From Mycobacterium sp. 236(2023) (lineage in GTDB: Bacteria; Actinomycetota; Actinomycetes; Mycobacteriales; Mycobacteriaceae), in contig NZ_JARSBP010000003.1 of NCBI RefSeq assembly GCF_029623955.1, positions 930,001 to 994,000 of the forward strand: DNA of 64,000 nucleotides, in the 5' to 3' direction. This document shows positions 1-8,064 of this stretch, piece after piece (the stretch's first letter is position 1; every line of letters begins with the position of its first letter). The translations under genes and the position numbers were made by a program. The notes under the pieces are model-generated. The model worked only from the letters and a program-made list of their open reading frames with translations, ran no database searches and was not told the DNA's origin.

Positions 1-676
1 TCTCGTCGCCGAGGCGGTATCCCTCGGCCAACGGCAACGCATCCCCACTCCAGAAGGAGCCGGGGTCGAACCAGTTGTAGTGCTTCTCGGTCGTCAACAG
101 GCCCATCTCCTCGTAGGTGATGGCGACGGTTTCGGCGCAGTACGCGGTCTCCAGTCCGACTTTGGTCTTCTCGGCCTTGCGACGTTCGGCGGACTCGCGA
201 ACCTTGCGATGCACGAACGGAATTCCGCGCGTGAAGTCGCTGACGTTCGGAAGCCGTCCGCGCATCCAGCGACCGGTCAGCCGGGCCGTCGTCGGGAACG
301 CGGTACCGTCCATCCGGGCGATCACCCGCAGCATGCGGTCTTCCTGCTCGCGGGTCGCGTACGGCGTGAGCTGCCGCAGCCAACAGCGCTGGTCGTAGGT
401 GTTGATCCAGCGTTCGACGGCCTGCCGCAGGTCGTTGAGCTGAACGCCGCGGTGGTTGGTGCCGGTCCACAGATCCAGCAGTTTGTCGCCGAGCTCGGCA
501 TGCCAGATCAGCGGCGGCATGTCGTCGATCGCGAGGGTGACGCCGACATGATTGACCGGACTGTTGGTCATCGACTGGATGGCCCGATCAGGCCCAGAAT
601 GTCCGCGGAACAGCCAGATATCGCCCGTTCGGGTTTCATCCAGCGTGCGCTCCAAAGACACGGTGCTTGGATTCAC
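1..676 (-). CDS. Permuted papain-like (YiiX/NlpC-P60-type) protein, partial at the left edge
   Basis: The gene begins at a GTG and runs off the left edge, so only the first 225 residues are visible. The segment GDIWLFRG near residue 18, then NHVGV with His43 and YCAETV with Cys180, fits the circularly permuted NlpC/P60 (YaeF/YiiX-like) fold, where His precedes Cys. Those enzymes cleave amide or peptide bonds, often in lipid or cell-wall contexts; the substrate here is unknown. I see no signal peptide. The start was chosen because a TAAGCT box lies six bases upstream, suggesting a leaderless mRNA. A tiny membrane-protein gene is transcribed divergently 27 bases away. The fold call is from motif order only. 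Confidence 0.6.
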   Translation of the reverse strand, partial: MNPSTVSLERTLDETRTGDIWLFRGHSGPDRAIQSMTNSPVNHVGVTLAIDDMPPLIWHAELGDKLLDLWTGTNHRGVQLNDLRQAVERWINTYDQRCWLRQLTPYATREQEDRMLRVIARMDGTAFPTTARLTGRWMRGRLPNVSDFTRGIPFVHRKVRESAERRKAEKTKVGLETAYCAETVAITYEEMGLLTTEKHYNWFDPGSFWSGDALPLAEGYRLGDE

Positions 677-682
677 CCCCGC

Positions 683-688
683 AGCTTA
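683..688 (-). promoter_or_regulatory. Candidate -10 box (TAAGCT), leaderless start
   Basis: TAAGCT on the minus strand is followed by six bases (GCGGGG) and then the GTG of the papain-like gene. This is the usual spacing for a mycobacterial leaderless transcript. No clear -35 is needed for this class. Confidence 0.45.
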
Positions 689-703
689 TGCAGACTGGTG
701 GGT

Positions 704-865
704 ATGCGTGGGATCTGGAAGTGGGTCGGGCTTGCCGGTGTCGCCGGCGTCGTCGCAGGTGGGGCATTGGTCGCGCGTGATCAGCGGCGTCGCAAGGCCT
801 ATACGCCGGACGACATCCGGGCTCGCCTGCATCAACGACTCGCCGAAGCCGACCGCACCGCATAG
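704..865 (+). CDS. 53-aa single-pass membrane protein
   Basis: A very short basic protein. Residues 7-25 are hydrophobic and Gly/Ala/Val rich, and the rest is a charged tail (RDQRRRK, then [13 protein letters not shown]) predicted to be helical and cytosolic. It starts at the ATG after GGTGGG. Its 3' end overlaps the convergent cyclase gene by 34 bases. Nothing identifies a function; the divergent papain-like gene and the cyclase are its only context. The coherent membrane segment followed by an amphipathic tail suggests a real gene rather than a chance frame. Confidence 0.6.
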   Translation: MRGIWKWVGLAGVAGVVAGGALVARDQRRRKAYTPDDIRARLHQRLAEADRTA

Positions 866-1632
866 AGCGTGTGTGACCCGGTGAAGCCCTTGAGCTGCGC
901 ATCGCGTTCTCCGTCGACGACGATGTCCTCGCAGTCGGTGATCGCGTCGAACACAGTGGAGCTGACGAGAATCTCGCCGCCGTCGGCCTGACCGGCCACC
1001 CGCGCCGCCATCGCGACGTTACGGCCGAACAGGTCGTCGCCGCGCAGCACCGATTTCCCGGCGTGAATGCCAATCCTGACGCGAATATCGTTGGGGCGCT
1101 TGTGGAGTGATTGCTGGATCTCGATGCTGCAGCGGACCGCCTGTTCAGGCTGGGCGAACGCCACCATGAACCCGTCGCCCTGACTCTTGACGACGTACCC
1201 GTCGTGCTTGTCCACGTACCTGCGGACGGACTTGTCGTGCTTGCCGATCATCCGGACGTAGGCCCGGTCGCCGATGCGCTCGTTGAGTGCCGTCGACTCC
1301 TCGATGTCGGAGAACATGATCGCGACCCGGCCGCTGGGGGCCAGCCGCGCAAGATCGGGCCGCTCGACCTCGGCCCAGTCGGCGAGCTCCTCGATCGAGG
1401 ACCGCACCGCTGCGCCGAACCCGTCCCGGCGCAGGATGTTGGCGGTCTGCCAGACCGTCTTCACGGCCTTCGTCCCACCCGACACCAGAAGCTGGCGGGT
1501 ATCGAGGCGTCTCCGCAGCTCCTCGGTCTCCTCTCGGGCGGTCCTGAGATTTCTGGTCTGGATCGCCAACGCAACGCCGAGGCCTGCAGCCAGCAGCGCG
1601 AGCACGCACACTGCGATCAGCGTTCCCGTCAC
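832..1632 (-). CDS. Membrane-anchored class III adenylate/guanylate cyclase
   Basis: The 266-residue protein has an N-terminal membrane anchor (residues 4-24), a short charged helical linker (26-46) and a C-terminal class III cyclase homology domain (about 103-260), placing the catalytic part in the cytosol. The two metal-binding Asp are visible as FSDIEES (Asp109) and QGDGF (Asp153), and the helix with the transition-state Arg is NVAMAARV (Arg211). In that helix the canonical V-N-x-A-A-R pattern reads V-A-M-A-A-R, so the usual Asn is Ala with an Asn two places earlier. It probably makes cAMP, but activity needs testing. Start is a GTG six bases after an AATACT box. Confidence 0.85.
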   Translation of the reverse strand: MTGTLIAVCVLALLAAGLGVALAIQTRNLRTAREETEELRRRLDTRQLLVSGGTKAVKTVWQTANILRRDGFGAAVRSSIEELADWAEVERPDLARLAPSGRVAIMFSDIEESTALNERIGDRAYVRMIGKHDKSVRRYVDKHDGYVVKSQGDGFMVAFAQPEQAVRCSIEIQQSLHKRPNDIRVRIGIHAGKSVLRGDDLFGRNVAMAARVAGQADGGEILVSSTVFDAITDCEDIVVDGERDAQLKGFTGSHTLYAVRSASASR

Positions 1633-1638
1633 CCGTCC

Positions 1639-1644
1639 AGTATT
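1639..1644 (-). promoter_or_regulatory. Candidate -10 box (AATACT) of the cyclase gene
   Basis: AATACT on the minus strand followed by GGACGG and the GTG start at 1632. It fits weakly the TAnnnT leaderless pattern. The 25-base gap to the divergent gene at 1658 leaves little space for a longer leader. Confidence 0.3.
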
Positions 1645-1657
1645 GGATGCTGGTGAA

Positions 1658-2593
1658 GTGAGGATCGCGAAGGCCCCCTATTACGAGAGTCGTTTCATCC
1701 GCGCCAACGACCCCGATGGCGACCGCGCGCTGTGGCTTCGCGAGACATTGCTGCTGCCCACCGTGGGTGAACCGGTTGCCGACGTGTGGGTGATGTTGTT
1801 CGACCGATCGGGCCACCGGGCGGTCAAACGCCAGTATGCGATCGACGACGCCGACTTCGAAGACGGCGAGTGGACGGCCCGCATCGCCACGACGATTCTG
1901 ACCGACGCCGCGGCGACGGGGACTCTGCCCGAGGCCCGCTGGGACCTCGCCATCACACCGGGCGCGGCGGAGCCGGTCCGGGTGCTCACCGACCGCGCCT
2001 ACGAGCGGAAGTTCCCGGCCGCGAAGACGACGGTGCGTCACCCGCTGGCGCAGTTCGACGGACGCCTGGAGATCGCGGGTCGTGGCGTCGACGTCGACGG
2101 TTGGGTCGGCAGCATCAATCACAACTGGGGCACCCGGCACACCCCGGCGTATGCGTACGGGCAGGTGTGCGGATTCGACAACGCGCCGGAGTCGACGCTC
2201 GAGATCGTCACCGCGCGTGCCGCACTCGGGTCCGTGCTGCTGCCCGGTGTCACGTTGTTCGTGTTCCGGCACGGCGGGCAGGAATTCGCGGTGCGTGCTA
2301 TCCGCGGCAGCCTCAAGACCCACGGCCGGTACTCGCCGTTCACGTGGACCTTCGGAGCGCGCGTGGGGGAGCAGATGATCGAGGGCGAGATCACCACGGT
2401 GCCCGGCGATGTCATCGGGCTGACGTACGCCGACACCCACGGCGGCGTGAAGTACTGCTACAACTCAGCGATCGCCAACTGCCGAATCCAGGTGGCGGGC
2501 AAAGCCTTCAACCGCACCGAACTGGTCAGCCGGCGCGCGATGTTCGAGATCCTGACCGACGAGCGCCTGGAGGCGGTGCCGTTGCTGGTGTAG
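1658..2593 (+). CDS. Calycin/AttH-CrtC-like hypothetical protein
   Basis: 311 residues, cytosolic, no signal peptide. The sequence is rich in beta-strand-like segments, and the stretch [17 protein letters not shown] (about residues 147-163) followed by [10 protein letters not shown] resembles the G-x-x-H-x-W-G core of the AttH/hydroxyneurosporene-synthase/tocopherol-cyclase calycin families, which act on hydrophobic substrates. I do not recognise a precise family and assign no reaction. The GTG start is chosen because it leads straight into a well-behaved N terminus; the Shine-Dalgarno is weak (GGTGAA). It is divergent from the cyclase and ends two bases before the convergent SnoaL-like gene. 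Confidence 0.6.
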   Translation: MRIAKAPYYESRFIRANDPDGDRALWLRETLLLPTVGEPVADVWVMLFDRSGHRAVKRQYAIDDADFEDGEWTARIATTILTDAAATGTLPEARWDLAITPGAAEPVRVLTDRAYERKFPAAKTTVRHPLAQFDGRLEIAGRGVDVDGWVGSINHNWGTRHTPAYAYGQVCGFDNAPESTLEIVTARAALGSVLLPGVTLFVFRHGGQEFAVRAIRGSLKTHGRYSPFTWTFGARVGEQMIEGEITTVPGDVIGLTYADTHGGVKYCYNSAIANCRIQVAGKAFNRTELVSRRAMFEILTDERLEAVPLLV

Positions 2594-2595
2594 CT

Positions 2596-2970
2596 CTACT
2601 GCCAGGCAGAGGTGACGGTTGCCATGTCGAAATAGTCGCGCCACGAAGCGATCTGGCCGTCGACGATCTCGAAGACGCCCGCGACGGGCAGCGCGAGTTC
2701 GCGACCGTCCTTGAACCGCATGACATCGGTGCGCTCGTTGAACACGAGGTTGCCCGAGCTGACCTGGCGATGCACCTGGAAGTCGATGCCGTCGACCATG
2801 CTCGTGAACTCCGCGATGAAATCCTTGATCGCTTCCCGGCCGACCATTGGGTCCATCGGAATGTTGTGATAGACGCCGTCTTCGGTGAAATGTTTGGCGA
2901 GAGCCGCCGGATCGGGATCCGTCCACTCGGCGCAGAACTCGGTCACCACATCGTCGGGGGAACGTGTCAT
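2596..2970 (-). CDS. Limonene-1,2-epoxide hydrolase/SnoaL-like protein
   Basis: 124 residues with the size and pattern of the cystatin-like alpha+beta barrel family (limonene epoxide hydrolase, SnoaL, NTF2-like). Segments such as HFTEDGVYHNIPM, GREAIKDFI, RTDVMRF (Arg/Asp in the position of the epoxide-hydrolase Asp-Arg-Asp centre) and WRDYFDM support this. It would hydrate an epoxide or act as a small isomerase or cyclase; the substrate is unknown. Its ATG overlaps the TGA of the upstream permease gene (ATGA), so the two are translationally coupled. This suggests that it acts on whatever the permease brings in. Confidence 0.75.
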   Translation of the reverse strand: MTRSPDDVVTEFCAEWTDPDPAALAKHFTEDGVYHNIPMDPMVGREAIKDFIAEFTSMVDGIDFQVHRQVSSGNLVFNERTDVMRFKDGRELALPVAGVFEIVDGQIASWRDYFDMATVTSAWQ

Positions 2971-4388
2971 TCCTCGATGAAACCGACTGTCGCCGCGTAA
3001 ATCAACCCTGCGAGCACCGCCGACCCGGCGGTGCTCAGGTCCACACCGCCGGCGATGTCGGCCAGCGGTCCGATGTAGAGGGTCGTGTTGACGGCCAGCA
3101 CTCCGAAGAGCGCACCGGCCGACCACGCGATCACCGCGGGAATGTTCCAGCCGCCGCAGAACCAATAGCGACCACCCTGACGCCCGTCGGCGAAGGCTTG
3201 CAGATCGGTCGTGTCGTAGGTCTTGGTGCGCAGCGCGCCGATCGCCAGGATCACGACCCATGGGGTGATGACGGCGTTGAGCGCCACCGTCATCGCGGTG
3301 ACCGACTCGACCGCGTCGAACACGAAGACGCCGACGTAGAGCAACGCGATCGCGACGCCGGCGGTAATGATCGTCGTCTGGGTCCGCTTCAGCTGTGGCG
3401 CAAGCCCTTCCAGGTCCAGCCCGCTCGCGTACACGCACAGCACGCCCTGGCTCAGTCCGCCGAGAAGGGAGATGACGACGATCGGGACCACGTACCAGCC
3501 CGGTGCCGCGGCGACCAGGTCGTGCAGGTAGGAGTCGGTCACGTCGGTGAAGGACAGCGCGGTGAACGCGCCGAACAGGCTGGGCAGCAGGACGCCGACG
3601 AACATGCCGATCCCCAGCGCCGCGCAGATGGTGCCGTTGCCGAATCGCTGCGACGAGATCCGCCGGGTGTAGTCGCCGATCGTCGGACCGTAGGAGATCG
3701 GCGCCGCGGCGAACAGCACTGCCGACAGCGTCCACGTCTGCCAGAAGCCGCCGAGCGCGTAGTCGCCACCGGCGGTGGACGGGTCGAAGCTGCCGGCGAA
3801 GGCGACGACGCCGAGTGCCATCAATACGCCGACGACGGGGACGACGATCTTCTGCATCGCGACGATCGTGGCGTGGCCGTACAGCGCGACCGTCACCATC
3901 AGCGCCGCAACGGCGCCGTACGCGAGGCCGCGGGCCATATCGGTTTCCGGCGTGCCGAGGAGGCGGTGCGCCGCGGCGACGATCGCGTCACCGCTCGTCC
4001 ACACCGTCACCGCCGCGAATCCCAGGGCGATCAGCAACGCGATCCCCGACCCGATGAACCTGCCCCGGATGCCGAAGAAGGCGCCGCTGGAGACCGTCAT
4101 GTTCGTACCGGTGCGCGGCCCGATCGTCGCCGTCGGCAGTACCGCCAGCGTGCCTAGCGCGGTGCCGACGACCATCGAGGTGACCGTCTCCCAGAAGGAC
4201 AGCCCGAACAGGATCGCGAACGCACCGAACACGACGTTCGTCCAGGTCAGGTTCGCCCCGAGGAACACCGCGCCCAGGTTGCGGGGGTGGGAGTCGCGCG
4301 CATCTTCGGGCAGGTACTCCACGCCAGCGGCTTCGACGGCCCCGACGCGGTCATTGGTGATGCGCAGTTCTTCTGTCGTGAGGGCCAT
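2967..4388 (-). CDS. NCS1-family nucleobase/allantoin-type permease
   Basis: 473 residues with about twelve hydrophobic segments and the NCS1 pattern: an N-terminal soluble segment with HPRNLGAVFLGANLTWTN, then GTALGTLAVLPTATIGPRTG and PISYGPTIGDYTRRI. Members of this family import cytosine, purines, allantoin, hydantoins or thiamine/pyridoxine-like compounds by cation symport through the inner membrane. The exact substrate cannot be read from the sequence. It is first in a two-gene operon with the SnoaL-like gene and is divergent from a TetR regulator with inverted repeats between them, so it is probably substrate-inducible. Confidence 0.88.
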   Translation of the reverse strand: MALTTEELRITNDRVGAVEAAGVEYLPEDARDSHPRNLGAVFLGANLTWTNVVFGAFAILFGLSFWETVTSMVVGTALGTLAVLPTATIGPRTGTNMTVSSGAFFGIRGRFIGSGIALLIALGFAAVTVWTSGDAIVAAAHRLLGTPETDMARGLAYGAVAALMVTVALYGHATIVAMQKIVVPVVGVLMALGVVAFAGSFDPSTAGGDYALGGFWQTWTLSAVLFAAAPISYGPTIGDYTRRISSQRFGNGTICAALGIGMFVGVLLPSLFGAFTALSFTDVTDSYLHDLVAAAPGWYVVPIVVISLLGGLSQGVLCVYASGLDLEGLAPQLKRTQTTIITAGVAIALLYVGVFVFDAVESVTAMTVALNAVITPWVVILAIGALRTKTYDTTDLQAFADGRQGGRYWFCGGWNIPAVIAWSAGALFGVLAVNTTLYIGPLADIAGGVDLSTAGSAVLAGLIYAATVGFIEE

Positions 4389-4403
4389 GACGTACTCGCT
4401 TTG

Positions 4404-4442
4404 TTGATGGGCTCATCAATAGTGTTGATGTAGTGTTCAACA
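4404..4442. promoter_or_regulatory. Operator region between NCS1 permease and TetR genes
   Basis: TTGATG-GGCT-CATCAA (4404-4419) is a perfect inverted repeat. A second one, TGTTGA (4423-4428) and TCAACA (4437-4442), lies beside it with an 8-base spacer. The half-site GTTGATG recurs at 4403 and 4424, 21 bases (two helical turns) apart. Binding by the adjacent TetR regulator is inferred. TAGTGT at 4431-4436 may be the -10 of the regulator gene. Confidence 0.5.
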
Positions 4443-4475
4443 AGGTTTCGGTTTCGTCAACAGGAAGGACCGTCC

Positions 4476-5117
4476 GTGCCCGACGCAATCCGCGACGCCA
4501 AGCGCAAGCTGCCCGCTGAACGGCACGGCGAACTGCTGGCCAAGGCCGTCGACATCGCCCACGCCGAAGGGTTGTCGGCGGTGACCCTGCGCCGCGTCGC
4601 ATCCGACATGGGCGTCACGGCAGGCCTGGTCAGTCATTACTTCTCGGCGGCCGAGCAGCTGATCGCCGCAGCGTTCCGGTCCGCTGCGCAAGCAGACCTG
4701 GACAGCGCCCGATCGCGAATCGCCGCGGCCGACGGTGCCGCGGACATGATGACCGCGTTGATCGACTATGTGCTGGCCGACGACGGCGACGAGGGCAGCG
4801 CGCTGTGGCTGGAGACCTGGACGCTGAGCCGCCGCAATGCCGTGCTGGCTGACGCCGCCGACGACCTGACCGGCCAGTGGCAGGACACGATCGCCGAAAT
4901 TGTCGCGCTGGGGGAGCGCACTGGCGAGTTCACGGTCAGCGACGTCGATGCGGCCGCGCGCCGGCTGTTGACGCTGATCGACGGGTTGGGGTCACAGAAG
5001 GTCGTGCGCTCCGTGCCCGCCGCGGACGCCCAACACATCGCCCGGGCGTACGTCGCATCGGAGTTGGTGGCCCAACGTGAAGAAACGCCCGAGATCGAGA
5101 CGAAATCTCGCGCATAG
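4476..5117 (+). CDS. TetR-family regulator, BetI-like
   Basis: 213 residues. The N-terminal helix-turn-helix is visible in AVDIAHAEGLSAVTLRRVA followed by GVTAGLVSHYF (residues about 22-58), and the C-terminal half is a helical ligand-binding and dimer domain of the BetI type. It probably represses the divergent NCS1 permease operon and responds to the imported compound or a product. The GTG start has a good ribosome site (AGGAAGGA, six bases upstream). It ends 16 bases before the convergent kinase-aminotransferase gene, which may belong to the same regulon. Confidence 0.85.
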   Translation: MPDAIRDAKRKLPAERHGELLAKAVDIAHAEGLSAVTLRRVASDMGVTAGLVSHYFSAAEQLIAAAFRSAAQADLDSARSRIAAADGAADMMTALIDYVLADDGDEGSALWLETWTLSRRNAVLADAADDLTGQWQDTIAEIVALGERTGEFTVSDVDAAARRLLTLIDGLGSQKVVRSVPAADAQHIARAYVASELVAQREETPEIETKSRA

Positions 5118-5133
5118 CTTCACGTTCGGCGCC

Positions 5134-8064
5134 CTACCAGCCCTCCATGAGAACCCGGTCGAGGGTGTCGACGTAGAAGTCGGCGGCCTCGATGTCCAGG
5201 CACAGCGGCGGCTTGGTCTTGAGGATGTTCTGGTGGTCGCCGGTCGGTTGGATGACGACGCCGAGTTCGAGCATCCGATCGCAGATGGCCGACGTCTCCT
5301 CGACCGCAGGCTCGAGCGTCTGCGGGTCGCGGATCATCTCGACGCCCAGGTACAGGCCGAAGCCGTGAACGGTTCCGACCAATGGGTGCCTGTCGCGCAA
5401 TCCTTCCAGCCTGGCCTTGAGGTAACCGCCGACGTGAAGAGCGTTGTCCTGCAAACCTTCATCGCGCAACACGTCGAGCACCGTCAGTCCGACTGCACAC
5501 GACAATGGGCTGCCGCCCGTGGACGAGAAGAAGTAACCCTGGCTGGAGAACGCGTCAGCTACCGCGCGTGTCGTGATGACCGCGCCCACCGGATACCCGT
5601 TGCCCACCGACTTCGCCACCGACACGATGTCGGGCACGGCGTGCTGCTGCTCGAACCCCCAGAACCATTGACCCAAGCGGCCGTAGCCGACCTGAACCTC
5701 ATCCGAGACCGCCAGGCCGCCCCCGCCCCGGATCGCGGCGTACACCTGCTGAAGGTAGCCATCGGGCAGCGCCATGCCGCCGGCGTTGCCGTAAACGCTC
5801 TCGCAGATGAACGCCGCGGGAGCCCGCCCCGAGGCGATCAACTCCTCGATCTGCGCGACCGCGTCGCCTGCGTACCGGGACGCGTCGGCCCCCCGGTACT
5901 TGCCGCGAAAACTGTTCGGGGACTCGACGGTGTGGACCCAATCCGGGCGGGTGGCAAGAGCATTGGGGTTGTCGGCCGTCGACGTCGAGACCGCGTCGGT
6001 ACCGTACGTCCAGCCGTGGTAGGCCTCCCGCACGGCGACCACGTCGCGACGGCCAGTTGCGGCAGTCGCCAACCGGATCGCCAGATCGCTGGCCTCCGAA
6101 CCGGAATTCACCAGGAACACGGTGTCCAGGGGGTCGGGAAGGAGCGCCGCCAATCGCTCGCTGAACTCGACGACCGCCGAATAGTTGAATCGCGAGTTGG
6201 TGTTCAGCTTGCGCAGCTGCCGAGACGCCGTGCCCGCGATCCGCGGGTGAGCGTGGCCGAGGACCGTGACGTTGTTGACCATGTCGAGGTAGCTGCGCCC
6301 CTCGGTGGACATCAGGAAATGCCTTCTGCCCCGCTCGATCTGCGGCGGTGTGCGGTAGTAGAACTCCTGCACGGGAGCGAAACTCGCGTCTCGCCGCGCC
6401 AGCAGATCACCACCGTCGCCCCGCGTCAGCGGCGCAAGCCCGAGCAGCGGCCGCGGATCGCAGGTGTGCGCCAGCCAACCGGCGGCCACGTCGGCACGTG
6501 CGAACGGCGGCGCCGGGGTTGCGCCCACCGGGCGCACCGAGAGCCCGACGCGTTGCCTCGCCGAGAATCGGCCCAACACCTCACCCGCGATCGTCGGGCC
6601 CTCCGCGGCATCGGCCACACCGTCGACCGTCAGCTCGAAATGCTCGCCGCGCAACGTGACCCGCCCCGACGCGTCCGCCGTCACGTCGCCGTCCCACGGT
6701 GCCGCGAGATCCGTGTCGGCGGCCGCCCACAGGTCGATACTGGTGGCGACGACGTCAGGAGCCTCCTGACTCAGGCGCGCTGCATTGCACAGCCGGGCCT
6801 CGCCGTAACGGGTGACGACGAGCGGGGCGCCCTTCTGCAATGCAGCCCAAGCGGATTCGCTCACGAAGTCATCGGACAGCGCGCCGGCATCGTCGAACGC
6901 GTCGTCGTAGATGTCTGATGCGGTCGACAGGTCCAACGTCACCGCAGCCGCTCGCTCGACAGCGATGATCTGTGCCTGCACCCGGACCGGATGGGGCGCC
7001 TCGGCCAACCCGAGATGTGCTCGGATCGTCGCCGTCATCACATCCATCGGGATCGACGTGGCGAGCTCGAACATCCTCATCTCACCGTCGGTCTGGCCGG
7101 TGACGTAGTCGTTGTCGGGGTCGAGTACGGCCTGTTGGGCTCCGCTGACGATGAGAACCGCGGTGCGCAACACCAGCATCGGCCACAGCGCATCGATCTC
7201 GGCGGCCGCCAACGGGCGCACGGCGTGAAAAGCCTTGATCGCCGGAAGCACCGAAGTCGGCTCCGCGCCGGCATGCCCCAGCACCGACGACGCGGCGATC
7301 GCCAGCTCGGACACCGCCCACGTGTGCGAGAGGTCGCCGAAATCGATGACGCCGTCCGGGGTTCCGGCAGCGGAAACCACGACGTTGGCATCGGTCAGGT
7401 CGATATGCGCGGCCTGCCGGGGTAACGCCTCATCGAGCACCGTGATCCGCGACCATGCGTCTCGTGCCGCCGTCTGCAAGCGGCCCCGCAGATCCAGGTC
7501 AGCGACATGCGAGCTGAGCTCGTCCACGACCGCCATCCCGAACCTCAAGTCCCACTGCAGGATCCGGTCGAGGCCCGGATGGTTGAAGTCCCGCAGCGCC
7601 CGGCTCACCCGGCCGGCAACATCACCGAGTCCGGCGACCCTCGCCGGCGTGAGGTAACCCGACTCGATCAGCGTTCCGCCGGGCAGGTACTTCAGCAGCC
7701 GGACATACGCGGTTCCCTCGACCAGACCCGTGACTGCGGTGCAGTTCTCGCCCGCGGAGTTGGGCAGCGGGACCGCCACCCGAAGGCCCGGTTCGGTGTC
7801 GGCGATCAGCTCGGCCGCGACATCCTGGGCGGCGATCTCGTCGGCGGTGAATGCCGGGTTCGCGATCTTCAGGACGCCGAGCGCGCCGCCGTCGTCGCCG
7901 TGGACGATGAAGTTCTTGTCCTGCTGACTACCCAGCGACGTGACACGGGCAGTGAGTCCGTAATGGGAGGCCAGGATCTCTTGTGCCGCAGCCTCACTCA
8001 CCTGAGGCGCAGGCAACTCGCGCTGCTCCAGGAAATTGAAGCCGGCGCACGACGGCGTGCTCAC
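5134..8064 (-). CDS. Fusion of APH-type kinase and class III aminotransferase/phospholyase
   Basis: A 976-residue three-part protein. Residues 20-345 are an aminoglycoside phosphotransferase-type kinase with HIDLTDAN (His220, Asp222, Asn227) and the metal-binding DFGD (Asp241). Residues about 360-540 are a linking, beta-rich domain without recognised motif. Residues 550-976 are a fold-type I class III PLP enzyme with SDEVQ (Asp788) and SVAKSVGNGYP (PLP Lys818). Bacterial fusions of this layout resemble 5-hydroxylysine or ethanolamine kinases joined to the matching phospholyases (AGXT2L/ETNPPL group), so phosphorylation of an amino alcohol and then PLP-dependent elimination of phosphate is the best hypothesis. 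True transamination is the alternative. Coupled (ATGA) to the upstream hydrolase gene. Confidence 0.85.
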   Translation of the reverse strand: MSTPSCAGFNFLEQRELPAPQVSEAAAQEILASHYGLTARVTSLGSQQDKNFIVHGDDGGALGVLKIANPAFTADEIAAQDVAAELIADTEPGLRVAVPLPNSAGENCTAVTGLVEGTAYVRLLKYLPGGTLIESGYLTPARVAGLGDVAGRVSRALRDFNHPGLDRILQWDLRFGMAVVDELSSHVADLDLRGRLQTAARDAWSRITVLDEALPRQAAHIDLTDANVVVSAAGTPDGVIDFGDLSHTWAVSELAIAASSVLGHAGAEPTSVLPAIKAFHAVRPLAAAEIDALWPMLVLRTAVLIVSGAQQAVLDPDNDYVTGQTDGEMRMFELATSIPMDVMTATIRAHLGLAEAPHPVRVQAQIIAVERAAAVTLDLSTASDIYDDAFDDAGALSDDFVSESAWAALQKGAPLVVTRYGEARLCNAARLSQEAPDVVATSIDLWAAADTDLAAPWDGDVTADASGRVTLRGEHFELTVDGVADAAEGPTIAGEVLGRFSARQRVGLSVRPVGATPAPPFARADVAAGWLAHTCDPRPLLGLAPLTRGDGGDLLARRDASFAPVQEFYYRTPPQIERGRRHFLMSTEGRSYLDMVNNVTVLGHAHPRIAGTASRQLRKLNTNSRFNYSAVVEFSERLAALLPDPLDTVFLVNSGSEASDLAIRLATAATGRRDVVAVREAYHGWTYGTDAVSTSTADNPNALATRPDWVHTVESPNSFRGKYRGADASRYAGDAVAQIEELIASGRAPAAFICESVYGNAGGMALPDGYLQQVYAAIRGGGGLAVSDEVQVGYGRLGQWFWGFEQQHAVPDIVSVAKSVGNGYPVGAVITTRAVADAFSSQGYFFSSTGGSPLSCAVGLTVLDVLRDEGLQDNALHVGGYLKARLEGLRDRHPLVGTVHGFGLYLGVEMIRDPQTLEPAVEETSAICDRMLELGVVIQPTGDHQNILKTKPPLCLDIEAADFYVDTLDRVLMEGW

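Noticed and set aside
1145..2440. 431-codon minus-strand frame opposite the calycin-like gene
   Set aside because: It overlaps the cyclase gene in another frame and is a His/Arg/Gly-rich shadow without domains.
5077..6918. Long open frame (613 codons) antisense to the kinase-aminotransferase gene
   Set aside because: It is Arg/Asp/His-rich without motifs and mirrors the codon pattern of the real gene. The opposite strand has complete kinase and PLP motifs.
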